From: Nitrospirae bacterium GWC2_42_7 | GTDB taxonomy: Bacteria > Nitrospirota > Thermodesulfovibrionia > Thermodesulfovibrionales > UBA6898 | DNA length: 6,911 nucleotides | NCBI GenBank assembly: GCA_001803645.1 | Contig: MHDW01000061.1 | Span: 1-6,911, forward strand | Reading direction: 5' to 3' | Shown here: one piece after another, positions 1 through 5,678 of the stretch | Layout of the letters: every line of letters starts with the position of its first letter | Position numbering within the stretch: position 1 is the stretch's first letter | The notes under the pieces: model-generated | What the model saw: only the letters and a program-made list of their open reading frames with translations | Database searches by the model: none | Told to the model about the DNA's origin: nothing | Program-made: the position numbers and the translations under genes

Positions 1-246
1 AGCGCTAATCCATACTGCAAGAAACTTTTCAAGCGCAAGCAGACCGGAAACTATATCCTGAATCCAAAACTCGCAATCCGGCAAAAAGAGGAGTGGATCG
101 ATATATACCGCCATACAAACATAGGGCTCTTTGCTGGTCCGGATTCAGAAAGCGGGCAGTATATTCTTAATGTTACCAAATTCCTGCTGTCTGAGGATGG
201 TCCCGAAGTCCGTCATATAACCGATCAGGCAGTCGAAGGACATTGA
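1..246 (+). CDS. C-terminal end of an unrecognised protein (partial)
   Basis: Frame 1 is open from the first base to a TGA at 244-246, giving 81 residues of the C-terminus of a protein that begins outside the window. It starts SANPYCKKLFKRKQ and is basic at first (KKLFKRK), then mixed and polar, ending in ITDQAVEGH. I see no catalytic motif, membrane segment or repeat and do not recognise the family. The reading frame is uninterrupted and its codons look normal, so it is probably a real gene end rather than a chance ORF. The stop codon touches the palindrome TGACTTAGTCA of the intergenic repeat that follows. It may be a core gene at the left edge of the accessory region, but that is inference. 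Confidence 0.6.
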   Translation, partial: SANPYCKKLFKRKQTGNYILNPKLAIRQKEEWIDIYRHTNIGLFAGPDSESGQYILNVTKFLLSEDGPEVRHITDQAVEGH

Positions 247-294
247 TGACTTAGTCAGCTTGTCCCCTGTTACTTTCCCTTGTCTTTATCCGGC
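247..294. repeat. Intergenic repeat, copy 1 (TGACTNAGTCA type)
   Basis: The copy opens with the perfect palindrome TGACTTAGTCA (247-257). After a variable stretch it continues with CTTTCCCTTGTCTTTATCC (273-291). The same order, palindrome then C/T-rich block ending ATCC-GCA, recurs in the same orientation at 5124-5171. Both copies lie downstream of + strand genes. The two copies are clearly related but not identical, which fits an old dispersed intergenic element better than a recent duplication. Confidence 0.5.
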
Positions 295-377
295 ATAACG
301 TATTATTATTAGAAAATTTTTGTGCTGAAGAGAATTGAATAATGGATGGGAGAAAAAAAGGGATGCAAGAAGAAAGG

Positions 378-395
378 CTATCCCCTATTGGATAG
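378..395. promoter_or_regulatory. Inverted repeat CTATCC-N6-GGATAG upstream of the HNH gene
   Basis: The arms CTATCC (378-383) and GGATAG (390-395) are exactly complementary around a six-base centre, CCTATT. The site ends 63 bases before the first ATG of the ABC-3C operon and is the only clear dyad in that spacer apart from the repeat. It could be an operator or a small leader hairpin; no regulator gene is visible in the window. Confidence 0.3.
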
Positions 396-458
396 TAAAA
401 ATGTAATGATTCGTAGCAGACAAATAACAGGAGTTTTCTGTATAAGCGATAATACGAG

Positions 459-1196
459 ATGAGCAAAAAAAATATTACAGAAAAAAACATTAAATTATTA
501 TGGGGCCCAAGCGGTAACAAGTGCGCCCTTTGCAAGGCTGATGTAATCGAGGAAGGAACAGCGGGGCACCCTTATCCTGTCGGAGTACATGCGCACATCG
601 AAGGAGAGAACCCTGGAGCAGCACGCTATAATCCGAAAACGGACAATAAACAAAAAGCTGAAGATGATAATCTAATTTTAATCTGTCCGACATGTCATAC
701 AAAAATTGATAATGATGTTCAAGAATATAATGCAGATAAATTAAAAAGCTTCAAAAAGGAACATGAGAAATGGGTTGCTGAATCGTTGAGGTCTGTTATG
801 CCCGAGATTACTTTCGCCGAACTTGAAGTCATAGTCAAATATCTTGTGGCTGTTCCGATATCTGACAGCAATATTACTGTTATTCCGCCGCACGAAAAGA
901 TAAAAAGGAATAACCTGTCCACAGAAGTAGGCAACAGGATAACAACAGGCATGATTCAGAAAAAGCAGGCAGAAAAATACTTAAATGAAAATCCTGATTA
1001 CCGATTTTCTGAGAGGCTAAGGGCAGGTTTTGTGAATAAGTATAGAGAATTAAAGAGCAACGGACTGGAAGGTGATTCATTGTTTTATGCTTTACATAAG
1101 TTTGCGTCTAATAATTCTTCGGATTTTAAGCTGCAATCAGCAGGGCTTTCGGTACTGACCCATTTTTTTGAAATCTGCGAGGTTTTCGAGCAATGA
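459..1196 (+). CDS. HNH endonuclease effector of an ABC-three-component (ABC-3C) system
   Basis: The 245-residue protein is predicted to be the DNA-cutting effector of the operon. An HNH (zinc-finger beta-beta-alpha-metal) nuclease spans about residues 20-85: a zinc pair C22-x2-C25, the AHI motif with likely general-base H46, N71 in DDNLILIC, a second pair C76-x2-C79, and H80. Residues 88-145 look like a linker. Residues 150-245 match in pattern the C-terminal domain of ABC-3C effectors: a KYL motif near 168, an FVNKYREL helix, LFYALHKF, and a final helix with HFFEICEVFEQ. The ATG at 459 is the first possible start after an in-frame TAA (450-452), though it lacks a good ribosome-binding site. 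The stop overlaps the next start as ATGA, implying translational coupling. The nuclease motifs are certain; the C-terminal assignment rests on family knowledge and the neighbours. Confidence 0.85.
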   Translation: MSKKNITEKNIKLLWGPSGNKCALCKADVIEEGTAGHPYPVGVHAHIEGENPGAARYNPKTDNKQKAEDDNLILICPTCHTKIDNDVQEYNADKLKSFKKEHEKWVAESLRSVMPEITFAELEVIVKYLVAVPISDSNITVIPPHEKIKRNNLSTEVGNRITTGMIQKKQAEKYLNENPDYRFSERLRAGFVNKYRELKSNGLEGDSLFYALHKFASNNSSDFKLQSAGLSVLTHFFEICEVFEQ

Positions 1197-1423
1197 TATT
1201 GCCTGATAAAAATATTACGCTGTCAAATTCCTTGATTGGAGTGGGATCAAAGATAATCATTGAACTAAGCACGCCTCAAACCGTTTCTTCCTTGTGGGAG
1301 AAAGCTCGCAAGAAATGTTTGGAAATAAGGACATTTGAAAGATTTGTTCTCACCCTTGATTTGCTGTATGCAATGGGATTGGTAGAATTGGAAGACGGAA
1401 TTATAAAAAGGCAGAAGAAATGA
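1193..1423 (+). CDS. ABC-3C middle component, MC6-like
   Basis: This 76-residue protein begins MILPDKNITLSNSLIGVGSK and contains TVSSLWEKA, then FERFVLTLDLLYAMGLVELE. That order (start-LP-K-I, SL-GVG, TVS-LW, FVL-LDLL-A-GL-E) is what I know of middle component 6 of ABC-three-component systems, a small winged-helix-like protein always found between effector and ATPase. It probably bridges the two large proteins and passes the ATPase state to the nuclease. It starts inside the stop of the HNH gene (ATGA at 1193-1196), and its own stop overlaps the ATPase start (ATGA at 1420-1423), so the three products are likely made in fixed ratio. Length is normal for the family. No DNA-binding or catalytic residues can be named from sequence alone. 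Confidence 0.8.
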   Translation: MILPDKNITLSNSLIGVGSKIIIELSTPQTVSSLWEKARKKCLEIRTFERFVLTLDLLYAMGLVELEDGIIKRQKK

Positions 1424-3174
1424 TTAAAGCGGTTCGTTGCGATCATAGCTCCTTTAAAGAGGTGCGCTTCGAAGCAGGCTTTAATGTTGTCCTTGCTGAA
1501 AGGACAAAAGAGTCTAACTCGAAGGATTCTAGGAATGGGTTGGGGAAGACAACGCTTATAGAGATAATCCATTTTTGTTTTGGCGCGGGCACAAAGCCCG
1601 ACGAAGGCCTGAGAATAAAAGAGTTAGAAGATTGGACGTTTATGCTGGATTTAACATTAAGGGGAAAAGATTATACGATTTACCGAAATACAAAAGACTA
1701 CAAGAAAGTGAAGATTGAAGGTGATATCTCAAACTGGCCGATAAAACCGGATTACAATAAAAATGAGAAAATATTTTTTATGAAAACAGCAGAGTGGAGT
1801 TCGCTACTCGGTTACTTGATGTTTGACCTACCGGTAGAAGCTACAGGCGAGCAATATAAGCCGACCTTCCGCAGCTTAATCTCATATTTTGCCAGGCGAG
1901 GCGTCGGCGCATTTCATGACCCCTTCAAACACTATGCGCAACAGAAGGAATTTGATGTCCAGGTAAATAATGCCTATTTGCTGGGGTTGAATTGGGAATA
2001 TGCATCCGAGTTTCAGTTATTAAAAGATAAAGAGCATACATTGCAGGAGTTGAAAAAAGCAGCAAATCAGGGATTGTTGGCGGGTTTGATTGGAACCTTG
2101 GGCGACATGGAAGCGGAAAGGGTGAGGCTGGAGGATGAAGTCAGTGCTTCTGAAGACCAGTTAAAAACTTTTAAGGTCCATCCGCAGTATTATTCCGTTT
2201 ATGAAGAAGCTGAGGTCCTGCACAAAATGATTCAAGAAATAAAGAATAAATATGCCATTAATGCTCACATCTTGAGTAAGTATGAAGAGAACATTACAGA
2301 AGAAAAGGATGTGTCGGCGGATAACGTAAAACAAATCTACGAAGAAGCTGGGATAATTTTTCCTGAAGGCGTTGTAAAAAAAATAAACGACACACTGGAA
2401 TTCCACAAAACAATAGTGCGTAACCGGAAAGAATATCTAAAATCTGAGATATCAAGGATCAGGAGAGAGATTGAGGATCAAAAATATCAAATTGAGAATA
2501 ACTCCAATAAGAGGGCTGAACTGCTTGGAATCCTTAGGACGCACGGTGCACTGGAAGAATATTCCAGACTGCAAAATAGGGTTGTTACGCTCAGGCAACA
2601 GCTTGAGGAAGTTAAGAGCAGGATAAGGAACCTCGAAGCGTTTGAAGAAGGCAAAAGCGTTTTGAAAATAGAAAAGGAAGGGCTTCTCCAAAAGACCCAC
2701 CGGGATTGTCAGGAAAGAAAAATGCAGTTGGATAATGCGCGAAAACACTTCAATAAGAACTCCGAAAACCTATATTCTGAACCCGGAACCCTTTCGATAG
2801 ATATTAAGGATACGGGCTATAAATATAAAGTGGGGATCAAGCGGGCCAAAAGTCAGGGCATAGGGTATATGAAGGTCTTTTGCTATGATCTAACCCTTAT
2901 TCAACTTAGAGCAGCCTATGCCGATATGCCGGGTTTTCTGATACATGACAGCACTATTTTTGATGGAGTTGATGAAAGACAGATTGCAAAGGCTTTAGAG
3001 TTGGCTGCTTCTGAGGCGCAGTCAAAAGGATTTCAATATATTTGCACACTCAATTCCGATGTTGTTCCCTTTAATGATTTTTCTGAAAAATTCAGAAATG
3101 AATTTGACCGTTTTGCTTGCATAAAACTTACTGATTCAACTGAGGACGGAGGTCTTCTCGGAATTAGATTTTAA
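1420..3174 (+). CDS. SMC/RecN-like ABC ATPase of an ABC-3C system (DUF2326 type)
   Basis: The 584-residue protein is a split-head ABC ATPase with a long central coiled coil, the expected sensor or motor of the system. The Walker A region is SRNGLGKTT (K43, T44); the first glycine of the classical P-loop is serine, as is usual in this group. About residues 200-440 are rich in Glu/Lys/Arg/Gln/Leu heptads (for example EDEVSASEDQLK and LRQQLEEVKSRIRNLEAFEE) and should form the antiparallel coiled-coil arm. The C-terminal head carries a degenerate signature (SQGIG, 478-482) followed by KVFCYDL, the Walker B strand FLIHDS with D510, and FDGVDERQ (514-521), the hallmark I associate with DUF2326 proteins. 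Serine follows the Walker B aspartate where many ABC proteins have glutamate; I believe this is common in the group. It appears full length and intact, and is the last gene of the operon. Confidence 0.88.
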   Translation: MIKAVRCDHSSFKEVRFEAGFNVVLAERTKESNSKDSRNGLGKTTLIEIIHFCFGAGTKPDEGLRIKELEDWTFMLDLTLRGKDYTIYRNTKDYKKVKIEGDISNWPIKPDYNKNEKIFFMKTAEWSSLLGYLMFDLPVEATGEQYKPTFRSLISYFARRGVGAFHDPFKHYAQQKEFDVQVNNAYLLGLNWEYASEFQLLKDKEHTLQELKKAANQGLLAGLIGTLGDMEAERVRLEDEVSASEDQLKTFKVHPQYYSVYEEAEVLHKMIQEIKNKYAINAHILSKYEENITEEKDVSADNVKQIYEEAGIIFPEGVVKKINDTLEFHKTIVRNRKEYLKSEISRIRREIEDQKYQIENNSNKRAELLGILRTHGALEEYSRLQNRVVTLRQQLEEVKSRIRNLEAFEEGKSVLKIEKEGLLQKTHRDCQERKMQLDNARKHFNKNSENLYSEPGTLSIDIKDTGYKYKVGIKRAKSQGIGYMKVFCYDLTLIQLRAAYADMPGFLIHDSTIFDGVDERQIAKALELAASEAQSKGFQYICTLNSDVVPFNDFSEKFRNEFDRFACIKLTDSTEDGGLLGIRF

Positions 3175-3208
3175 CGATGAGTAAACTTCTGTTGGTCTCT
3201 CTTTTGCC

Positions 3209-3227
3209 GGACGTTGCCAGAACGTCC
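3209..3227. terminator. Hairpin GGACGTT-GCCAG-AACGTCC after the ATPase gene
   Basis: The 7 bp arms are exactly complementary around a 5-base loop, starting 35 bases after the ATPase stop codon. The position suits transcription termination of the operon, but there is no T-run on the + strand (the next bases are ACTAAAGCCCC), so it is not a standard intrinsic terminator. It could instead protect the mRNA 3' end or be an operator. Confidence 0.3.
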
Positions 3228-3382
3228 ACTAAAGCCCCCTCAGCCGAATAGAAGATGACAATTTTCAATAAACAACTTACCTTCTTTACTTTTTGTACAT
3301 TCCTCTATGGTTGTTCCACCGTTGAGAGGAAAAATATAAGTCAGCCCTTGACATAGGACAACTGGCACATCTCAACCTTTTG

Positions 3383-3634
3383 ATTTGTTAGCCGGATGCA
3401 GGGTGTTTCGTCGTAGATTGTCAGGGTGACTCCAAACGATGTCTAAATTAAAATTGTGGTATACAGAGAGATTACATTAAAGCTGTCTACTGATTACAAT
3501 GAGCTTGAGCTGAGAAAAAGTATCGGGAAAGAACTGGGAAATGGCTGCTTTTCTAATGACGCGAACAATTAAATTATTTTAATCCTTTCTTAACTATGTT
3601 TTAATCTTCCGAACGTAGACTGTGCCTAACAAAT
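3383..3634. repeat. Inverted pair ATTTGTTAGSC bounding a gene-free 252 bp segment
   Basis: ATTTGTTAGCC at 3383-3393 is matched in inverse orientation by GCCTAACAAAT at 3624-3634, 10 of 11 bases. The GCCTAAC/GTTAGGC core resembles the boxes of integron attC sites, but the two boxes face each other in the wrong order for a single attC. Nothing between them is clearly coding. This could be a remnant of a small non-autonomous element or a coincidence; no flanking target duplication is evident. Confidence 0.25.
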
Positions 3635-3709
3635 AAAGTGGCTGAAGACCCCTGCTTCAGCAGTCTCGTAGCGGAACTCCGGCAAAAACAATTTATGAAA
3701 GGGCTAACA

Positions 3710-4063
3710 ATGAGAAAAAAAACAATCAAAAGCCTGCGATTTATATCCGCACCAATATTTTTTCTTCTGTGTGCGCTTCTTCTGGTGTGCGGGTCACCTG
3801 CCCAAGCTGTGGAAACTGCACAGAAGCATCCGATAGTTCGTGAACTTTCTCTTAATGTGGAAATGCTCAAGATCCTCCCTGTCCTTGAAGACAAGATCGG
3901 GGACAAAAAACTTCTCGAAAGATCGAAAGAGAAGATCTATACCATGGATGGTCATGAGCTTCACCTTGTAGCAGATCTCTGCGAGAAGATATCAGGCGAG
4001 GGACAAACAGTCAGCTCTGATATTGCATTTTTGCTGGTTACAGCCCTCATAGTCCTGTCCTGA
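3710..4063 (+). CDS. Small exported protein with hydrophobic C-terminal tail
   Basis: The preferred start at 3710 gives a 117-residue protein beginning MRKKTIKSLRFISAPIFFLL, a typical signal peptide (basic start, hydrophobic core, likely signal peptidase I cleavage after S-P-A-Q-A near residue 33). AAAGGG at 3698-3703 lies 6 bases upstream. Earlier in-frame ATGs would put a polar tail before the signal peptide and are less likely. The mature part is short and helical, with KILPVLEDKIGDKK and a MDGHELHLVADLCEKI helix, and ends in a hydrophobic AFLLVTALIVLS that could reach the inner membrane. The V-C-G at the core end is not a proper lipobox. The layout recalls PA2779-family small proteins (regular helix before a C-terminal hydrophobic segment), but the match is weak. 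The next gene follows after 44 bases, so the two are probably co-transcribed. The gene is less A/T-rich than the ABC-3C genes. Confidence 0.65.
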   Translation: MRKKTIKSLRFISAPIFFLLCALLLVCGSPAQAVETAQKHPIVRELSLNVEMLKILPVLEDKIGDKKLLERSKEKIYTMDGHELHLVADLCEKISGEGQTVSSDIAFLLVTALIVLS

Positions 4064-4107
4064 TATTCAGACGCCCGAAGTCCAATTTATTCAAGGAGGT
4101 TGACGAA

Positions 4108-4986
4108 ATGCAATTACTGAAAAATGTATCGCATATCCTTTATCACATTGTCGTTGTTGTCCTGAGTGCTGCCATAGCACTGTCGCTGCCGTTTACAGCG
4201 CGGTTTCTATCGAGGAAGTTCCTTGGGTATTGGGCATTGATAGAAAATGAGAAGATATTTCTTGTATCAATAGAGGTCGGGGCAGCTGTGCTTCTCATTA
4301 TCCTCTTTAACTTCATCGTGAAGAACGTAAAAAGGAGAAAGCTGGCCGGGCTGGCAGAGGAAGCCGGTCTTTATACTCTTGGCCGCGCAAAGGGGCTCAT
4401 AGAGCATTCGAGGATAAGGAAGCTGAAAGAAAAACACGGGGTTGCGAGAAATGTGATGCTGATAGGGTCAACAGGCTTTACTACCTTTGTGGACCCTGCA
4501 AGTGACCTTCATCAGGTCATCCAGAAATGCAGGGGAGCGAAGATCATGCTCCTCAACCCGTCAGGCGAAGGCGCAAGTTCACGTGCCAGGAGCATCCAAT
4601 CCCCTGATATCAGCCTGGAAAGTTTCAGGGAACAGATCTCAAGAAGCATAGAGTTTCTCAAGGGTCTTAAGAAGGTGCAGAAGGACATAAGATTGAAGCT
4701 CTATCATGATGTTCCTCTCCTTAAACTTGCAGTACTGGGTGACTATGTCTTCCTGCGGCATTACCACCACGGGGTCGATGTCCGAAAATTGCCTGAGTTT
4801 GTATTCAGACACCTGAGTAATCCCGGCTGCCTGTATAATCCTTTTTATCAATATTTCCTCGACCGGTGGCATGACCCTGCCCTGCCTGAGTATGAGCTGG
4901 AGACCGATGAGCTGATCTACAGAGACAAGGCGGGTAATGAGGTAAAGAGAGAGAAGTTCGAATTATCTGCTTTAGCGCAGGCGTAA
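4108..4986 (+). CDS. Two-TM inner-membrane protein with PLD-like cytosolic domain
   Basis: This 292-residue protein has a textbook ribosome-binding site, AAGGAGGT at 4093-4100, seven bases before the ATG. Two hydrophobic segments lie at about residues 10-31 and 50-71, followed by KRRK (75-78), which by the positive-inside rule puts the remaining 210 residues in the cytosol. That domain contains KIMLLNPSGEG (from 145), RLKLYHDVPLLKLAVLGDYVF (195-215), RHYHHG (217-222) and YNPFYQYFLDRWHD. The pattern (strand ending LLNP/LLDP, arginine-rich helix, RLYD-P-strand-DD-V, RYHHG, F-YF--W) resembles phospholipase-D-like domains without a clear HKD pair that I know from bacterial sensor and conflict proteins. 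No HxKxxxxD motif is visible, so hydrolase activity should not be assumed. It may work with the exported protein encoded just upstream. Confidence 0.65.
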   Translation: MQLLKNVSHILYHIVVVVLSAAIALSLPFTARFLSRKFLGYWALIENEKIFLVSIEVGAAVLLIILFNFIVKNVKRRKLAGLAEEAGLYTLGRAKGLIEHSRIRKLKEKHGVARNVMLIGSTGFTTFVDPASDLHQVIQKCRGAKIMLLNPSGEGASSRARSIQSPDISLESFREQISRSIEFLKGLKKVQKDIRLKLYHDVPLLKLAVLGDYVFLRHYHHGVDVRKLPEFVFRHLSNPGCLYNPFYQYFLDRWHDPALPEYELETDELIYRDKAGNEVKREKFELSALAQA

Positions 4987-5064
4987 TGCTCTTTTGTGCT
5001 TAAGTTCTTTGGGTTTTTTGACTTTTGTATTCCCGTTCTTGCACTCTTGCTGACTTTTGACTTT

Positions 5065-5100
5065 GGCCTTTTGACTGATTAAGGCAAGGCCCCTATATTT
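5065..5100 (+). terminator. Possible intrinsic terminator of the membrane-protein unit
   Basis: GGCCTT (5065-5070) pairs exactly with AAGGCC (5086-5091) around a 15-base loop, followed by CCTATATTTT. A competing shorter stem, GCCTT with AAGGC at 5081-5085, uses the same left arm. The stem is short and the T-run broken, so termination would be moderate. It lies about 80 bases after the stop at 4986. Confidence 0.3.
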
Positions 5101-5123
5101 TGGTAGCAGTCGTAAGTTGTTAA

Positions 5124-5171
5124 TGACTCAGTCAATTTTTTGCCCATTCCTTTCCTTTGTCTTATCCCGCA
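5124..5171. repeat. Intergenic repeat, copy 2 (TGACTNAGTCA type)
   Basis: TGACTCAGTCA (5124-5134) is the same palindrome as at 247-257 with a different central base. It is followed by CCTTTCCTTTGTCTTATCC, ending in CGCA, which aligns with the block after copy 1 with a few substitutions and single-base gaps. Orientation and order are the same. The copies lie about 4.9 kb apart on either side of the ABC-3C operon and the membrane-protein unit. Confidence 0.5.
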
Positions 5172-5286
5172 CCGTTTCGCAGGCAGCTTTATCCTCACAC
5201 ATCTATCAGGGGGCCAATTTTATTGTAGGATAGCGGTATGAAACGAAAAATAATTTATGTATGAGGGCTCTTGCCCTGCACTCTTA

Positions 5287-5323
5287 CTTGATAATTAATC
5301 AAGGCTTTGAGTAAATTTACTCA
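5287..5323. promoter_or_regulatory. Two adjacent palindromes upstream of the antitoxin gene
   Basis: CTTGATAATTAATCAAG (5287-5303) has exact 6 bp arms. Four bases later TGAGTAAATTTACTCA (5308-5323) is a perfect 16 bp palindrome. They lie 110-146 bases upstream of the antitoxin ATG. Paired dyads next to a toxin-antitoxin gene often serve as autoregulatory operators, but these are somewhat far upstream, so binding by another regulator is possible. Confidence 0.4.
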
Positions 5324-5362
5324 GTATCTTGAGATAATTAAAGAGGATGCAAAAAGAAAAAC

Positions 5363-5392
5363 TTGAAGCAACTTGCACACATGCAATATATT
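5363..5392 (+). promoter_or_regulatory. Candidate sigma-70 promoter with embedded inverted repeat
   Basis: TTGAAG (5363-5368) and TATATT (5387-5392) make a reasonable -35/-10 pair at 18 bp spacing, which would start transcription about 34 bases before the antitoxin ATG. Between the boxes lies TTGCA-CACA-TGCAA (5373-5386), a perfect 5 bp-arm inverted repeat. A dyad inside the promoter spacer is where an antitoxin or toxin-antitoxin complex would be expected to repress its own operon. Confidence 0.45.
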
Positions 5393-5432
5393 TAAAGAAA
5401 AGGTAATATACAGATAAAAAACAGGAGGCTAT

Positions 5433-5678
5433 ATGGGTGTAACAACAGCTTATAAAAGAGAGTTGATGAATTTAACTGAAGATTTACCTGAAAAAGATAT
5501 AAGACAAGTGTTGGATTTTGCCCACTTTCTCAAAGCCAAAAAAGAGGGTTTCTCATTTGCTGTGGTTAAAGACAGCGCTGAATATGTTAAAACCCTTAGA
5601 GCAAAAGAGGGTAAGAGGGTCAAATCTGCAAAGAAATTTATCGACGAGCTTGTTGAATGGCAAAAATCAGCGTCCTGA
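5433..5678 (+). CDS. vapB: VapB-like type II antitoxin
   Basis: This 81-residue protein should neutralise a PIN-domain toxin. The N-terminal half contains NLTEDLPEKDIRQVLDFAHF followed by LKAKKEG, a helical pattern (LPE-x-I-x-VLDFA-FLK-KK) common in antitoxins encoded next to VapC toxins. The C-terminal half (VKDSAEYVKTLRAKEGK, then FIDELVEWQKS) is the likely toxin-binding tail. AGGAGG (5423-5428) precedes the ATG by only 4 bases. The toxin gene starts inside this one, a 22-base overlap typical of antitoxin-toxin pairs. Because that toxin is cut short, this is probably an orphan antitoxin. The family is reasonably clear; the exact antitoxin subfamily and the DNA-binding fold are not. Confidence 0.7.
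   Translation: MGVTTAYKRELMNLTEDLPEKDIRQVLDFAHFLKAKKEGFSFAVVKDSAEYVKTLRAKEGKRVKSAKKFIDELVEWQKSAS

Larger units (their letters stand above)
247..458. other. Intergenic region upstream of the ABC-3C operon
   Basis: This 212 bp A/T-rich spacer contains no credible gene. It holds an intergenic repeat copy at its left end, a purine-rich stretch around 337-376, and a perfect 6 bp hairpin at 378-395. An AGGAG at 429-433 lies 25 bases before the operon ATG, too far to be its normal ribosome-binding site. An extended -10-like TGTATAAG (439-446) and GATAAT (447-452) sit just before the ATG at 459, so transcription might start very close to or at the start codon. No convincing -35 box is visible and this promoter idea is weak. 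Confidence 0.5.
3175..3709. other. Long non-coding spacer after the ABC-3C operon
   Basis: No ORF in this 535 bp stretch looks like a gene. A 24-codon ATG ORF at 3177-3251, two bases after the ATPase stop, has no visible ribosome-binding site or similarity. Another open stretch to 3572 (about 40 codons) reads plausibly as protein (DYNELELRKSIGKELGNG) but has no good start and may be a gene remnant. Structural signals are a perfect hairpin at 3209-3227, an imperfect hairpin at 3301-3330 (TCCTCT with AGAGGA arms), an inverted ATTTGTTAGSC pair at 3383 and 3634, an A/T palindrome at 3568-3583, and a perfect 7 bp hairpin GCTGAAG-N7-CTTCAGC at 3641-3661 about 50 bases before the next gene. It looks like degraded accessory DNA marking a module boundary. 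Confidence 0.5.
4987..5432. other. Intergenic region before the antitoxin gene
   Basis: This 446 bp stretch has no gene. From the left it holds a T/G-rich run with TGACTTTTG repeated at 5019-5027 and 5051-5059 and a related TTTTGAC at 5069-5075, a terminator-like hairpin, intergenic repeat copy 2, a perfect AGGGC-TCTT-GCCCT hairpin at 5264-5277, two palindromes at 5287-5323, and a promoter for the antitoxin gene. The right half is clearly the control region of the toxin-antitoxin remnant. Confidence 0.55.

Noticed and set aside
3177..3251. 24-codon ATG ORF two bases after the ATPase stop (MSKLLLVSLLPDVARTS...)
   Set aside because: It has no ribosome-binding site of its own and no recognisable motif, and it contains the 3209-3227 hairpin. 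A chance ORF is more likely than a fourth operon gene.
3348..3376. Consensus -35 box TTGACA at 3348-3353
   Set aside because: No -10-like sequence 16-18 bases downstream (CTCAAC at that position) and no gene follows closely.
3363..3380. Sigma-54-like TGGCAC at 3363-3368
   Set aside because: The matching TTGCA element at the required distance is missing.
3447..3572. Open frame of about 40 codons reading ...DYNELELRKSIGKELGNG...
   Set aside because: Protein-like composition, but no proper start codon with a ribosome-binding site and no match I recognise. At most a remnant of a lost gene.
3383..3634. Single integron attC site formed by GTTAGCC and GCCTAAC
   Set aside because: The boxes are in the wrong relative order for an attC, 252 bp is too long, and GTTAGCC departs from GTTRRRY.
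3638..3709. Upstream in-frame ATG extending the exported protein by 24 residues
   Set aside because: The extension would bury the signal peptide behind a polar segment and overlaps a strong hairpin (3641-3661). The ATG at 3710 gives a normal signal peptide.
5019..5075. CRISPR-like short repeats (TGACTTTTG, TTTTGAC)
   Set aside because: Repeats are about 9 bases, irregularly spaced and T/G-rich. They are low-complexity sequence, not an array.
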